Shown here piece by piece: positions 1 to 15,000 of a stretch of DNA of 39,214 nucleotides; within the stretch, counting starts at the first letter, position 1, and each line of letters opens with the position of its first letter. The translations under genes and the position numbers were made by a program. Source of the stretch: Candidatus Omnitrophota bacterium. GTDB taxonomy: Bacteria > Omnitrophota > Omnitrophia > Omnitrophales > JACROU01. The notes under the pieces are model-generated. The model was not told the origin of the DNA. It saw only the letters and a list, made by a program, of their open reading frames with translations, and ran no database searches. The stretch lies in assembly GCA_029261035.1 (NCBI GenBank), contig JAJDCD010000016.1, forward strand, positions 1 to 39,214. Direction: 5' to 3'.

Positions 1-3000
1 TTCAAATCAACAGTTTGGCCTGCATTCGTCAAATCTAAATTTGCTGTAAAGGTTCCTGCCGTTATGGTCATAGTGTGACTTGTACCACTTCCCAAATCAT
101 CAAACGTTAATACCAAGTTGGAATTACCAAAATCACCTGTATTGTTTTGAATATAATTTCCTCCTACTGTAATTGTTCTTGTCCCACCAACTCCTTCAAT
201 ATCTGCACTTCCTACAGTATCTGAAACGGTCAGATCTCCTGTTATTGTAAAATCAGATAATAGATCTTTGTCTCCTGAGGTATGGGTAAAGGTAAGATTA
301 CCTATAGTTCCAGCCGTTTGGGTTATAATTCCCGAGCTTCCATCAAAGGTAACATCAGGAATTACACCCCCTGTTTGAGTAAAATTAGCAGCAACATTCA
401 AAACACCAGCTCCCACTGTAACACTTCCACTCGATTGCCATGTTCCATTCACATCAATAGTATTAGCACCTACAGCTAAAGTTCCTCTTATATCAATCGT
501 ACCTCCGGAATTAATCGTAACATTCGCTCCAGGAGTATAAGTTGCCCCAAGAATAACCAACAATTCTTCACCAGTCGCAATCGTAACATTATCACCACCA
601 TCAATTGTGTAAATCGCAGCAATATCACTATCACCACTATTATTTGCTGTATCTAAATTATCATTCGTTATAGGCCCGCCATTTTCATGGCGAAGCGTTA
701 AATGGTTTTGATGAAGACTAATATTTGAAAGAGCACCTGCTGTGGAATCGATATTGGATAGCGTCACGGTAACTGCGTCAACAGTTCCGTCATTATCAAC
801 ATAAAATGTAATCACATCACCACTAGAAAAAGTATTTCCGGAAACCGTGAACGCTCCAGAAGAAACTGTTGTTGATGCCGCTAAGGTTGCAGCTCCTCCG
901 TTAACAGAAACTGCGATGGTTTTTCCAGCAATTCCACTACCTCCTACTGCATCTAATAAAAACCCTGCCACATCCCCAAAAAAGATCCAATTCGTGTTAT
1001 TGCCAGAATCAAGACTTCCAGCACCCGCCGCCGCAGCGGTTGCGTTTACATTGTTGGAATCTTGAACATCGATGTTGCTAAAATCTCTTGTTCCTTGTGG
1101 ATCAATTTCCCATTGAGTTCCCCCACTAGTACTATCTAAAGTTAAATCATTGGTGGCATTTCCTTTTAAGGTTGTGGTGTTGGTAATTGTGACTCTCTCA
1201 TCTGCCGTCACAAGTAAGGATGCCGCATTGCTCGTAGCACTTTGGTCATAGGTCAAGTTATAGAAAGTAACTCCTGCTGTTGTGTTATCAGGATCTATGG
1301 TATGAGACGTACCTGTAAAAACAACGGTTCCTTCATCAGCATTGAATGAAACAGTTCCTCCGTTGGCAATAGTAAGGTTACCACCAATATTTAAATTATT
1401 GGCACTATCATTAAAGGTTGCTGTTCCAGATAAATCAAAATCACCTGAAGCTGTAACGTCCCCACCTTGATTGAAAATAGCTGTTCCAGAAAGTATATAG
1501 TCTGTGTCTGTCATACCTCCTGATGGGGAGTTGAAAGTTCCACCACTCTGATTGTATGAATTTGCTGTTCCCACGTAACTACCTGCTCCGGCTACAAAGA
1601 TTCCACCGGTTTGCGTATAAGCTCCTGTAGTAAAGGTGCCTGAAGCAACCGTTAGCTGTCCTGCTGTTAATGTAGTCGTTCCTATATTTGCAACCGTTAC
1701 ACCAACAGCATCAAAAGTATCTAAAGTACCATTCGTATCATTAATGACTAAATTGAAATAGTCATCTCCTGTAAATGTTGGAAGTGTACGGCTTGCCCCA
1801 GCATCAGTTCCTATAAATTCCCAAGTTCCAGAGTCTGTATCATTAGTTGTGACAATTACACTCTCATCACCACGGGCACGAATGGTGCCTTCATTAACAA
1901 TAGTACTTGCTACTAAAGTCTCTCCAACAAGTGCCAATGTAACATTTTCTGCAATATCAAGCGTCACCACCGAAACAGAATCACCTGCTGTATAAACGAT
2001 AGATCCTACGTTAACATTTAAATCTAACACCCCTGCTGGGTTCATCGTTCCAAGAGTCGAATCCTGAGATGCATTTAATATAATGTCTCCTGAAGTAACG
2101 GTTGTCACCAAATCTCCGGGGTTAATAGTAATACTTCCAGTACCATTCGAATCTGAATCTGAATTCAAAGTAAGATTTGCATTAGTGACAATAATATTGT
2201 TATCAACCACAATATTCGTTCCTGCATTTAAAGTCGTCGTTCCATTCGTGTTAATACCCACAAGTGCATTCACGGTTCCTACTGTCACCACATCCGCATC
2301 CGTAAAGGCAAAGGTATTACCCGCACCTGTAATCGAAGCCGCAATAGTCGCTAATGTATTATTTTCAGTAGAAAGGTCGACATTACCTGAAGCTGTAATG
2401 CCAAAACCAGCCGTACCTACATTAATTAAGGCACCTCCAGCCTGAGTCATACTGGTTCCAACAGTAACTGTTGCATCCCCATTATTCGTCGTTAAACCAG
2501 TAACACCATCTACCGTTCCTAATGCTAAGTCATCGGTATCTCTGATATCTACCGTATTACTAGCTCCACTCACATTAATCGCAACGGTATCAAAATCATT
2601 CGATGCATTGTTATAAGTAACATTACCCACAGCATCTAACCTTAAGTTCGTCACAGACATACTATTGCTTTGAGAAATAGTCGATCCGGAAATTAAGGAT
2701 AAGGTTGAAGCTCCTCCACCGGCAGATGTATTAACGGTAGTCAATGCCCCCGTTGTGCTATTCCCAAGACGTAAAGTACTAATTCCTGTAAAAGCTCCGA
2801 TTTCACCCGCTGTAACTTCCATAGTACCTACAGATCCAAAACCAAAACTTCCGCTGTTTGAGTAGTTCACTAATTGACCTGCATTGGCAGGCTCAAACGT
2901 AACCGTTCCACCAGCTGTCATGGTATTGTCTGTTCGAATCGCAATGTTATCGGCAACAAATCTCATTCCACCCGTTGCAATAATTTCAACTGTTCCCGTG

Positions 3001-6000
3001 ATACCAAATCGTATTTGAGCTTCATCGGCACCCAAGATATAAGTAAAGAATCCAGCACCGGCATCCACCTCTGTACCCGTTGTAGAGGCAAATTCCACAT
3101 CCGTTGCTACATTATTTGTCAATGTCACATCTCCATCATTCGTCGTAATACCATTTATACCATCTGCAGTAAAAGGGGCAAGACTAAATGAGGATACACT
3201 TGTCACACTCAATGCATTGCCCGAACCTGTAATATTCACAGCAATAGCACTCATTGGATTAGCTTCATTCAACGTAATTGCTCCCACACTTTGAAAAGCC
3301 GTAAATCCTACATCCAAAGTAGCTCCTGCTTGCTGAGTAATCGTGCCCCCTGTAATAAATGACGCTTCATTATTGGATGAAATTCTTGTTTGAGGGGCTG
3401 TAAATACAATATTTCCACTATTCGAGTCGCCTATTCTTAATATGGTTCCACTTGCAGGAGAAAATTTATCTAACTCGGTATCGGTTAATCCTAAAATACC
3501 AGCTGCATCAGCAGACCCAATATGAATAAGGGTACCTGCTGTACTTGGTTTTAGATGGGCTCTTTGCACTAATGAAAAACTAGCATTAGTAAAATCCATA
3601 TTATCTCCTGTCAAAGTCAAAAACTGTGTGCCTGAAACTTGAGCAAGAGCATTAATTGTGAGAACACGGTTCGTTCCACCAGCAGTTAAAGTCATTGTTG
3701 AAAAACTGTCGGCAATAACGTCCTCATCGATTGTTAAATTACCGTCTGTCGTTATAACAGTAATGGGGCCACTCGTAGTATTGATGGCACCATCATAATC
3801 AATACCTGTAATACCATCAACAGTTCCTACAATCAAATCATCCACATCCGCAAAACTAAAACTTCGAGCCTGAAAATCAGTACCATTAAAATCACCTGCA
3901 ATTTGGTCCACATCATTTGCTTCATTAAGTGTGAGATTCTTCCCAGCAACTACTTTTAAATTCGCAATACCTGTTAAAGTCGCACCTCCTGCTTGAGTGA
4001 TATCATTAGAGGATCCTGTAGTAGTCAAAGAAAGGTTGGTAATATTGTCGAAAGAGATGGCTTCGGCAAAATTAATTCCCCCAGCTGAATCAATACGTAA
4101 TAAATTTGCTGTAATCGTATCAATTTCGGCATCGGTTAAACCTAGAAGCGAGGTTGAGTCCGCTGAACCAAATTCAACTGCATGAGCGACAGCATCAATA
4201 GTTACGGTAGCACCCGTTGCTGTCGTGTCTCCGGTTAATACAAGTTGATCTGAATTATATGTCACACCACCGGTTCCCCGAACATCCCCGGCAACTGTGA
4301 TAATGGCATCAGCCGTAGAAGCGGTCAGTGCAAGCGTACTTGTACCTGCATCTAGATCAAACGTCGCAGCTGTATTTGTAATTGTGATGTCATTACTTGT
4401 TGATGTTAAAGAGATAGCCCCATTCGTTGTCACAATTCCGCTCAAACCGTCAACCGCACCTCCGAGACTGATATCCGCGGTTGAAGTAAAACTAAATGCA
4501 TTTCCAGAACCTGAAATCGAAGCGGCAAGATTTCCAGTAATCGTTCCACCCGATAAAGTAATTGCTCCGACACTTACTAATTTGACATTGGTACCATTAA
4601 TGGAATTATTACTAATAGGTCCATTGGAAGTTAATACTAATAATGGAGTGATGTTTTGTATAAAGGTTCCTGTAATGCTTCCTGTATTGGAATCCCCAAT
4701 ACGAAAAGCAGTGGCACCTGTGATATTATCTAATTCTTGAGACCCTAATTCCATAATACCGTTACTTCCCTGAGATGCTCCACCTCCAGAAAGATTGATA
4801 CTATGACCTACTGTAGCTGGGGTAATAACGACTTCACCCAATGTCGCAATGGTAGAAGAATTATGGATCACCAAATGATCCGCATTAACATTAATACCTC
4901 CATTGGCTGTAATTTGAATACCTGCCGTGGTACCCCAGTCAAGGTCTGCATCGACGCCACTCAAGTTAAAGGTTAAAGTACCTGAACCAATACCAATTTC
5001 ATCTCCTGTTCGATTCGTAATATCGAAATCACCAGCCGTTACATTAATTGTCACGTCCCCATTATTCGTAGAAATATTAGTAGCACCTCCGTAAGACCCT
5101 AAAAGAAGTGCATTGGATTCTGTAAAATTAAAGGTGTTTCCCGCTCCACTAATATTAGCTGCAACTTCAAATACTGCATTGGCTTCAGTCAAAGTAATCG
5201 ATCCAACACTAATCATTCCTAAAGTATTGGTTGAAATAGTTGCAGAAGCAGATTGCGTAATGGTTCCACCTGTTGTAAGTGACATATCATTGCCATTTTG
5301 ATTACGAGTAATAGCTGAAGTAAAAGTAATATTTCCAGTATTCGAATCACCTATAAATAAGTTTTGAATTTGATTTGGAAGTGTATCTAATTCGGCTTGG
5401 GTTAATGATAGCTTCCCAACAGTATTTGTACCAAAATCCATTTCACGTCCATTAGTCACTTGACGAATATAGAGAGTTGCAGCAGTCCCTGGTGTTGAGC
5501 CCGTAAGGGTCATATTGTCTGCCACAAGAGTATAAGAGGTGCCTTGACTTCTAATGGCACCTGTAATCGTTAATGTGTTATTTACACCTCCTGCAGTTAA
5601 AAGCATATTTCCAGTTGTGAACACATCGTACGTAGCAGGCGTATCTAAAATGCTCAAATCACCGTCATTAGTCGTCAACGTTACAGTGGCAAATCCACCA
5701 GCACCTGAAGCGACTCCGTCCACACCATCAACACTGGTAATAGTTAAATCCCCTGCATTCGTAAAACTAATAGGATCGAAATCACTCACTACAATAGCTA
5801 AATTTGTAACACTATTTGCTTCGATTAAAGTAACCGTCTCTTCAGCGGATATTCTCAAATTAGTCTCGGTAATCGTAGCAGACCCTGATTGAGTCACGGT
5901 ACCAAACGATGTTCCAGTAATCAACGATAAGGTGCTCGTTCCAGAAAGATTAATAGCTGAAGTAATTGATATATTTTGTGCAGAAGTAATTCGAATAATA

Positions 6001-9000
6001 TTTGCGGTAATCGTATTTAATTCTGTATTCGTTAGGCCTAATGCTGACGTTGAATCAGCACCACCTAAATCAACAGCATGAGAAGAAGTTGCTGCGACAT
6101 TTAACGTTACTGTTACTCCAGTCGCTGTAGTTGTACCCGTTAAAGTCATATTATCTGCTGTATAGTTCACAGCTCCGGTACTTGAAACATTTGCACCAAT
6201 TGTTAATAGTTGATCAGCACCTAAAGCATTTAATGTAATTGTTCCACTTCCTACACTAATAGCTTGTTGAACATTGATACCACCCGTATCTGCTTCTACC
6301 GTGGCATTTTGATTTGTTGTTTGAATACCAGAAAGTCCATCTACGGTACCAAGGGTCAACGCAGTCGTATTGTCAAAATCAAGTGTTCCCGTTCCAGAAA
6401 TAGAAACTGCTAGAACATCAATATCATTTGAATTCGATGCAGGTGTAAAGTCAATATTCCCGACACTTTCAAGCCTGAGATTGGTTGCTGTAATTGAATT
6501 CGCAGTTTGAATAATTGTAGAACCCGTAATGATTGCCACATTAGTAAAATCAGTAATACTAGGTGAAAATGTACTTACCGTTACAGCTCCACTCGACGCA
6601 TTACCTAATCTCAATGTATTGGAGCCAGTAAATCTATCCAATTCTTGTATTTGCATACTGAAAGTTCCAGCACTTCCAAGAGATTTTCCATTGGCATTAC
6701 CGAACGTCAAAAGTTGACTAGCTGAAGAAGGTTGTAATCTAACAATTCCTCCAGTTATAATTGTACTCGTAGTATCAATTCCAATATGATCGGCAGTAAA
6801 ATTAATACCCCCCGTTGCGGTAATTTGAATTCCAGCAACGGTTCCTAACTCAATCGTGGATTCATCGGCACTTGCAGTAATGGTTAAAAGACCGGAACCT
6901 AAATTAATTTCATCACCCGTTCCATTAGCTAAAATAAAATCACCCGTATTCACAGTCAATGTAGCGTCACCATTATTCGTCGTCACACCCGTAATTCCAT
7001 TGACAGTTCCTAAGACAAAAGCATCCGCATCGGCATAAGTCAATAAAGCGCTGGCATCATTCACATCGGCAGCAAGGGTGGTAATATTATTTGCCACTTC
7101 CCCTAATAAAACATTGCCACCGGAACTCACGTATAAACTTGGGGTGGTTAATACATTACCTGAAGCTTGTGTCACTCCACCTCCACCTGCTCCACCACCT
7201 GCATCAGCTGTAATTCTGATTTCACCACTGGATGCCGTTACATCACCCGCCGCATTTAAAATAACATCATCACCCGCATTCAAGATGACATTTCCACCGG
7301 TACTTGTGACACTTGCATCTAAGGTAAGATCATCGTCTCCTCCTCCATCTCCTGTTGCTGTTAAAGTAACGTCTCCTGCTTCTGAAATAGCTTCACTCAC
7401 GGTTAATGGACTGGAAGCAACAATGGTTACACCTCCACTTGTACCACTTACTCCTACAGTTGCTCCAATACCTCCAATGGTTAAAGCCCCTGTATTTGTT
7501 AAGTAAAAACCACCTGTTCCGTAACTTCCTTCAACATTAGAAGTTGTTGTTGCTACAGGGTTCCCTGAAGTTCCTACAGCCCCAGAAGAAGCAAGAAGAG
7601 TTAAGTTACTTGCTGTTAAACTACTACTTGTTCCAACAATACTTCCTGAACTAGCTGTTAATGTAATATCTCCAGAACCAGAATTAGCATTTAATGTTCC
7701 AGCTGTAATTGAAGCTGCTGTTAAATTGATATTTCCTGTAGAGGTAATTGAGGCTGTATTATTAATGGTGCCCACAGCTACTAAACTAAAACCTGCTAAA
7801 GCCACAGCCCCCGCACTATTCACAAAGTCATTAGAAACATTCATATTCGCACCTAATGTAAACGTTCCAGAACCTGTATGATTTAAATTATAAAAACTAG
7901 TTGTAGATGCGCCTGAAATTGTTTGAGATCCAGATCCGCTGAATGTGACGGTTCCAGTTTGCGGACCAAAGGTTCCATTATTAACCAAGTTTCCTTGAAG
8001 AGTAATCGTCGATGACTCGGATGCAGTGAGTCTTGCTAAGCTATTAATGATTAAATCACCTACTACTGTAATAGTAGGATCAAAATCGGCACCCGATATA
8101 GGCCCATCAATAATTAAGTTTCCATTCACCGTTAAGGTTTGTCCTGTTCCAGAACCTAATCGAAATGTATCTTTACCTCCAATATCCACTTTTACAATTC
8201 GAGTTGGATTTGTATTCAAACCAAAAATAAGTTCCCCACCAGTAGAATCAATCACAGCAGCTCTAGGAGAATGTAATAAAAATCCTACAAATGTAAAACC
8301 ATCTATACGGGAGAATGTAGGATCATTCAAGTCTACTTTCACGACATGCGCATTACTTGTAGATTGAGTTGCACCCCAATAGGATATTCCAGTATTCGGA
8401 TCTAATACGACAGCACCAAATAAATCATTTTCATTGGTATTTAAAGTAATATGACCCACTCGAGTAAAACTAGAAAGATTCACTTTAATAATACGAGCAG
8501 GCGTTAACGTAGAGGTACCAAAGTAAGCAAAGTTACCATTCGGTCCTAAAACAGCCGATTTAGCACGTCCATCTCCTGCATCCAAAGTCAATGCAGACCC
8601 AACTTCTGTAAACGTACTTAAATTAACTTTCATGATTTTACTTGGTGTTGTATCGGTTGCAAAATAGGCAAAACCTGCAGACTCATCAATTAAAGTAGCT
8701 GCTGCATTAAATGTAGGACTTTCAGATAAGACAATAGACCCATTTAAAGAAAATGCTGAAATATCAATTCGATTAAGGCCGGTTCCTCCAGTGATATAAG
8801 CATTTTTATTAATCGAGTCATAAACAGTCCCATTAGGAGTAAAACCTAAAGCTAAATCATCGGATGTAAAGTTGGACAAGTTCACACGAACCAGTTTTTG
8901 TCCAGATGTTGGAAAATAAGCATAACCTAATGAAGTATCAATAAAAGCACCCACTCTCATACTACCCACTGATGAAAGTGACAAAATAGATACCATTTGG

Positions 9001-12000
9001 AAATCAGAAAGACGAATCTTAAAAATTTTATTACTATCACTACCAAAGTATGCAAACCCACCATCCACATCAATCACACCTGAATTGGCCCCTGAAGCCA
9101 CTAAGGTGGTATTCAAATAATCATCCTCAACAAAAGTCGTTAAGTTCACTTTCGCAATACCGCTACTTCCAAAACCTATTCCAAAATAAGCAAACCCTCC
9201 GGCTGTATCGACAACCCCACCACGAATTCTATTACTTGAAAGCTCTATTTTAGAACGACCCCCAACCGTAAAATTATTTAAATCAATTCGAATCAATTCA
9301 TCATTCGAACTGGTTACCCCTGTGTAAATAAAATCATTCACAGTATCAATTGCCATCGTATCACCAGCAATATCCCCAGAAGCAAAATCAACGGCACCCA
9401 CACGTGTCAATGTACTCAAATTAACCTTAATCACTCGACCCGGATTAGTCCCGGTTCCAAAATAAGCAAAGCTAGTGGCTCCAGAGGTATCAATCGCAGC
9501 GACTCGAATAAAGTCATCAGAGGCATCCAAATTAGTAAAGCCTGTACGAGTGAATGTGTCTAAATCTACTCGAACAAAACCACTGTCCGTGGATGCATTA
9601 TTTCCTAAATAAAGTTCTCCATCCGTCCCTGCCCCTTCATCAATAATTACTGCTTTATAAATATTTTCTCCAGAATTTAACGTTAATGTAGAACCATCTT
9701 GCGTGAATGTAGAGTAATCGATTTTAATAATCTTAGAAGGAAATGTGTTGGTAACAAAATATCCATAATTAGTCGCTCCTGATAAATCAGAAACAGCCGC
9801 TGAAATATTATTTTCTCCAGAAGCTAAAGTAATGGCTCCAGCTCGTTGAAAATTCACAAGGTCTATTTTAATAATAATTCCTGGACTCGTCCCGGTTCCA
9901 AAGTAAGCTGCATTTCCTTGCGTGTCTATGGTTGCCGCACCAATATTATTTTCTCCAGAACTTAAAGTAAGAATACCCACTACAGAAAAATCTGAAATAC
10001 GAACTTTAAAAATTTCAGCAGACGTATCATTAGTTGCGTAGTAAATGAAACCATTAGCTGTATCTATAACCGCCTCATTTAAATTTGAGGAATCTGTTAC
10101 CAAATGGTTATCTTCAGCAAAGGCTGTAACTTCTAATGGTGTTAAAGTTAAGTTATTAAAACTAGAAACAGGACCACCTGCTGTTACATCTACAGTACCT
10201 TCATTGGTAAACTGAACCGTATTCGGTGTATTAGTTGTTGTGTCTAATGACCCAGATCCAGTTAAAGGAGTTCCATCGCCCGTTATTTTTAAAATACTAT
10301 TAGCACCTAATATCATGGTGGCACCCGTAGGAATTTCAACAGTTTCAACTTCTAATGTAGCGCTGGCAGGAGTCTCAAATGTTTTGTTACCCCAAATATA
10401 TAACTCTGTATTAGCCGAAACTGTGATATTACTACCTGATAATGAATAAAGAATTTCCACATCACTTTGAGCACCCTTAGCTGTATTCAAATCAGATTGG
10501 GTTACAGCGCCAACATCATCACTTCTTAAAATTAGAGTATCTCCGTATATGTCTAAATCGGAAATATCCGTACCTCCAAGACGCGTCACAGTTGTACCAT
10601 CTGTTGCATCTCCGTCAATATAAACCAAAACCACCTCAGTGCTTGATAAAGTAAGTCCTGCAAAAGTATAGGAACCACCACCTGCAGAAACTTGCGTCCC
10701 TTGGTCTACGCCATTAGAAATCAACCTGATTGTCACACCATCTAATGTAGTAGTTCCTTGATCTGAATATACTGTTCCTCCAATAGTAGTAACTACAAAA
10801 TTCCAATTCACGTTATTCAAGGAATCGATACTTGATACAGGAACAAGCGCTTGAGCATCTGTATTATTACTATCCTTTACATCCACATCCGTCACACTTT
10901 GATTTCCTGTAAATCCAGTCGTATGATCCAAACTCCATTGAACCGTATCAGTGGTGGATCTTAATAATAATTTATTGGAGCCATCCCCTGTTAAGGTTAG
11001 GGTCCCTGCAATAGTTTGTGTGGTTCCTTCTTGGAAAGTTAAGGTTCTAGAGGCGCCTCCACCTGAAATATCTTTAGTCAAATGATTGAAGGTGGTGGAA
11101 CCATTGATTTGTTGGTCCTGTCCATTTAGAACCACTGTTCCACTATTATGTGTGAAGGAGCCAGAATTTGAAAAGTCGCTGGCCACATTAAGTGTCGTAG
11201 GAGCTGTAACGCTACCGGCAGTCAAAGTAAAACTACCATTGACAGTAATTGCTCCTGCGAAAACAAAGGAATCTGGAGTTCCTGCAGTATCATTGACGAC
11301 TAAATTAAAGAAAGTACTAAGACCGATTGATTGGCCAGATCCAATATTACGAGTCTCTGAGGTTCCCCCTCCGTCTCCTACTAACTCAAATGTCCCTGTT
11401 ATCCCAATGCCAGAAGGTGCAATGATAGTTTCATTCCCTAAGACTCTTAACGTTCCTGCATAACTTAAAGTTGTTGTAGTTAAATTTTGACCATTGAGAG
11501 CTAGGGTAACACCTGCACTAATATCTAATGTGTCACTAATCGATGTCATAGCATTATTAGCGGTATAAACAACAGTACCCGAACCCACATTCAATCCTAA
11601 GTCGGCACCAGATGCTAAATTAATACCTCTTAATGTAGAAGCATCTGAAGCGGTAAGAGTTAATGCTCCGGAAGTCACTGTGGATATGGTTGTCGATGCA
11701 TTCATGGTAAAGGCGCCCACACCATCAGAATCTGCATCCGCATTAAAGATAATATTACCACTTGTCACCGTAACGTCGTCGCTGACCGTAATTCCATCAT
11801 CGACCAAAAATTGTAAATTACCCGTATTCGTTACCGTACCTGTAGTATCAATAGTCAATGCGCCGCCACTAATAAAAGTACTTTCAGACGTTGCTGTCAA
11901 GAATTGAACTTCAACATTATCGGTTTCTGTAACATGAACTCCGTTCGTTCCACCTGTCGTTAAAGAAATTGTGGCTACCGAAGTCTCAATAGGATCTAGA

Positions 12001-15000
12001 CCCGTTCCAACGCTTCCTTGAGAAAATAGCGAAGCATCTCCTGCTGTGATATTTAATGTTGCTCCATTACCATCCAAAATACTTCCAGAAGTAAACATAT
12101 TCACTGTGAAATCACCCGTACCTAAATTAATGGTATTCAAGGTTAAGTTCCCAGCTGTATTATCAAAACTTCCACCTCCACTTTCTCCTGTAGTATTGGC
12201 TGTTAAAGAAACATCTCCTGTATTCGAAATTTCAAAACCATCTGAAGCTGTTACTGTAATCGTATCTGCATCTGTAGTAAGGACCAGACACCCCCCACCT
12301 CCAACAACATTATCTGCGGCTGTTTGATTAACAGTCAAAATCAAATCATTTCCAATTAAGGCCGTTCCTGCTTGTTCATTGAGAATTGCTCCATCCGTGG
12401 CCACCATCGTAATATCACCAGTACCACTATTTGCATTAATACTTCCATTCGTATTAATAAGGAAGTCAAGAGCTGTCAAAGAAACATCTCCACCTGTAAC
12501 TACCGTATTGTTAAATGTAATACGTCCTGTGGTAGTGGTTGAAGTTAAGGCATTACCAATGGTTATGGTATTTAAAGCAACCGTGCTTGCAGAATTAATG
12601 GTCATATTATTTAAGGTGTCGGTACCTCCCCAAGTACCTTGAAGATCAATTGCTCCACCGGTTCCAGCAGTAAATGAGAGGGAATCATCATTACTACCTA
12701 CACTATCTCCATTACCTGTTCCCGTAATCGTAATATTCGCTCCAGTAGAAACAGCGCCAGCATTCGTGGTATCAATCAAACGATCACCGGTAACTAAAAC
12801 AGAGTCATTAATTGTTACAGCAACACCTGCTGTAACGATATCTGCATTAATCGTTGTCGTCGCACCTGTCCCATTGATTGTCAATCCTCCTAACGCATTT
12901 AAATTTCCATTAATTGTTGTTGTGCCAGCTCCTGCTGGAGCATTTAATGTAAGTGGTGCATTTACCGTGACTGCGTCCACAACGACAGCATGTTCACCCG
13001 TTCCTGCAGTGCCAATAACAACTCCTGTCAAAGTATTTGATAAAGCAGCTAAAGTTGTAGATGAAAGATTTAGCCCTCCACCAACACTTCCTAAATTAAT
13101 AGCACTCGTTGTACTCGCAGGTTGCAAGGTCAACGTTCCTGTTCCTGTTACAGAATTAGCCCCTCCACTAAAAACAATACTATCCGCAACAATGCTTCTA
13201 TTATTACCTTCTATATCTAAAATTCCTGAAGCACCTATAGTAAAACTTCCAACCAAATTAATATTTCCATTAATGGTTACCGTACCATTATCAATAAGAA
13301 CATTATTAAAATTAGTATCTGTCGTGTCTAAAGTACCACTGCCAGACAATCCAAAAGTAGAGTTCTCTGACTGAAAATCTACATTATCATCAGAATAGTT
13401 ACCAACAATCCATGTTCCAGAACCCGCATTTATAATTTTAGAATTTGTCGTTGTTCCAATATCAATGTTGTCCAACAATGCATCTGATCCAAAATCATCA
13501 TCATTCACAGCTTCGATATGAACACCTTTGATATCATCAGGAACACCAGCAAGAGAAAAGCTTTGAGCTGTAAAGACCACTTGGTCTGACAAACCTTCTA
13601 AATCATCCAAAACGTGAATCGTGTCAGAACCATCATCTAAAATGACAGATATTTTTAAGTTATCAAATCCATCTTCAATATCCCCTTTAATATATACTTG
13701 TAATACAGAATCAGAACCAGGAGTAAAAGCAGTAAAGGTTTGAGAAATAATTCCTGTCTGAGAGTCTAACGCCCCTGCTGTTTCTAAGGAATACGTTCCT
13801 GGAAAAACTGAGTCCAAGCCATCTATTGGAAGAGTCACATCTCCATTAATCAAATCAGCTGTCCAGTTTGTTAAGTCCCCTGTTTCAAAGTCTCCATTCA
13901 GAACAACACTCGACGAAGAAAATGCTTGAGTTAGTGCAATAGAACCACCCGATAACGTTCCTGTTACATTAACATCAGGGTTGTTTGTAGCTGCATCCAC
14001 TGTGATTAAATCACCTGAATCTTCCACATCAACCACAAGGTTATTCAAAATATTAAAAGTTCCAGCTTCAAGTGTAATAACACGGTTAGCAATACTTAAC
14101 GTTCCCAACAGACTAAGGTCATAATAACTACCATCAGCAATCGTTACATTTTGAGAAATTGGAATAATCCTAAAGTGAGCCTGCCCTGGATTTAAAGTAC
14201 CATCATTAGTTAAATCACCATTTTGAACAGTTACTACTGTCCCTGCAACAGAGCTACCATTAAATGTTCCACCAATAAGCAAACTTCCGCCATCAATAGT
14301 TAATATATCTGTTTGTGTGAATGTATTTCCGGTTGGAACAGAAAAATCAGCAAAGTCTATTGTAATTGCAGGGGAACCTGGTGTGTAAAGGATATCCGAA
14401 TCATCAAATGAGCCTTTAGAGTCTTGTAAAGTACCATTGGTAACCTCCTGAGAACCTTGACTATAAATACCCACCTCGTTTTCATTCAAATTCATTCCTG
14501 TAATCACAGCTGGAGTAGCCGCAGTTCCTCCAACCTGAGTCACCGAAGTAGAAACCTCTGCTTCACCATCTAAATAGATAAGGATATTATCTCCCAAAGC
14601 ACTGGTAATATTAAAAGTAAAAACTCCAGTTCCACCATCTGATATTTGAAAACCTTCATCAATTCCATTTCGAATTAAACGAACCGTCTTTGAAGTTAGT
14701 GAAATAGTGGTACCTGAAACAGTAATAGGGCCTGAAGAAACAAAATTGACTTTTGGAACTGATCCACCATCATCATTATTACTACTATTAATTGAATCTG
14801 CTGCATATAAGTTGTAACCTAACACTTCAACATCAGCAATATCAGCAAAACTAATATTTTTAGAACCTGATGGTAAATCTAAATTAAACTTACCAACGCC
14901 TGTATTATCACTTTGAAGTACAATTTCATCCGCTGCAGAACCAGCAATATTAAGAATGTTTGTAACTGTAGTTGTTGAGTTGGTTGCAAAAATTAATGTA

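Noticed and set aside
12766-13374. A 202-codon plus-strand open frame, and many similar ones across 1-21400 and 33600-38900
   Set aside because: They are antisense to the TpsA frames in a constant register, have V/P/A/S-rich composition produced by reading T/G/N-rich codons backwards, and lack ribosome sites and signal peptides.
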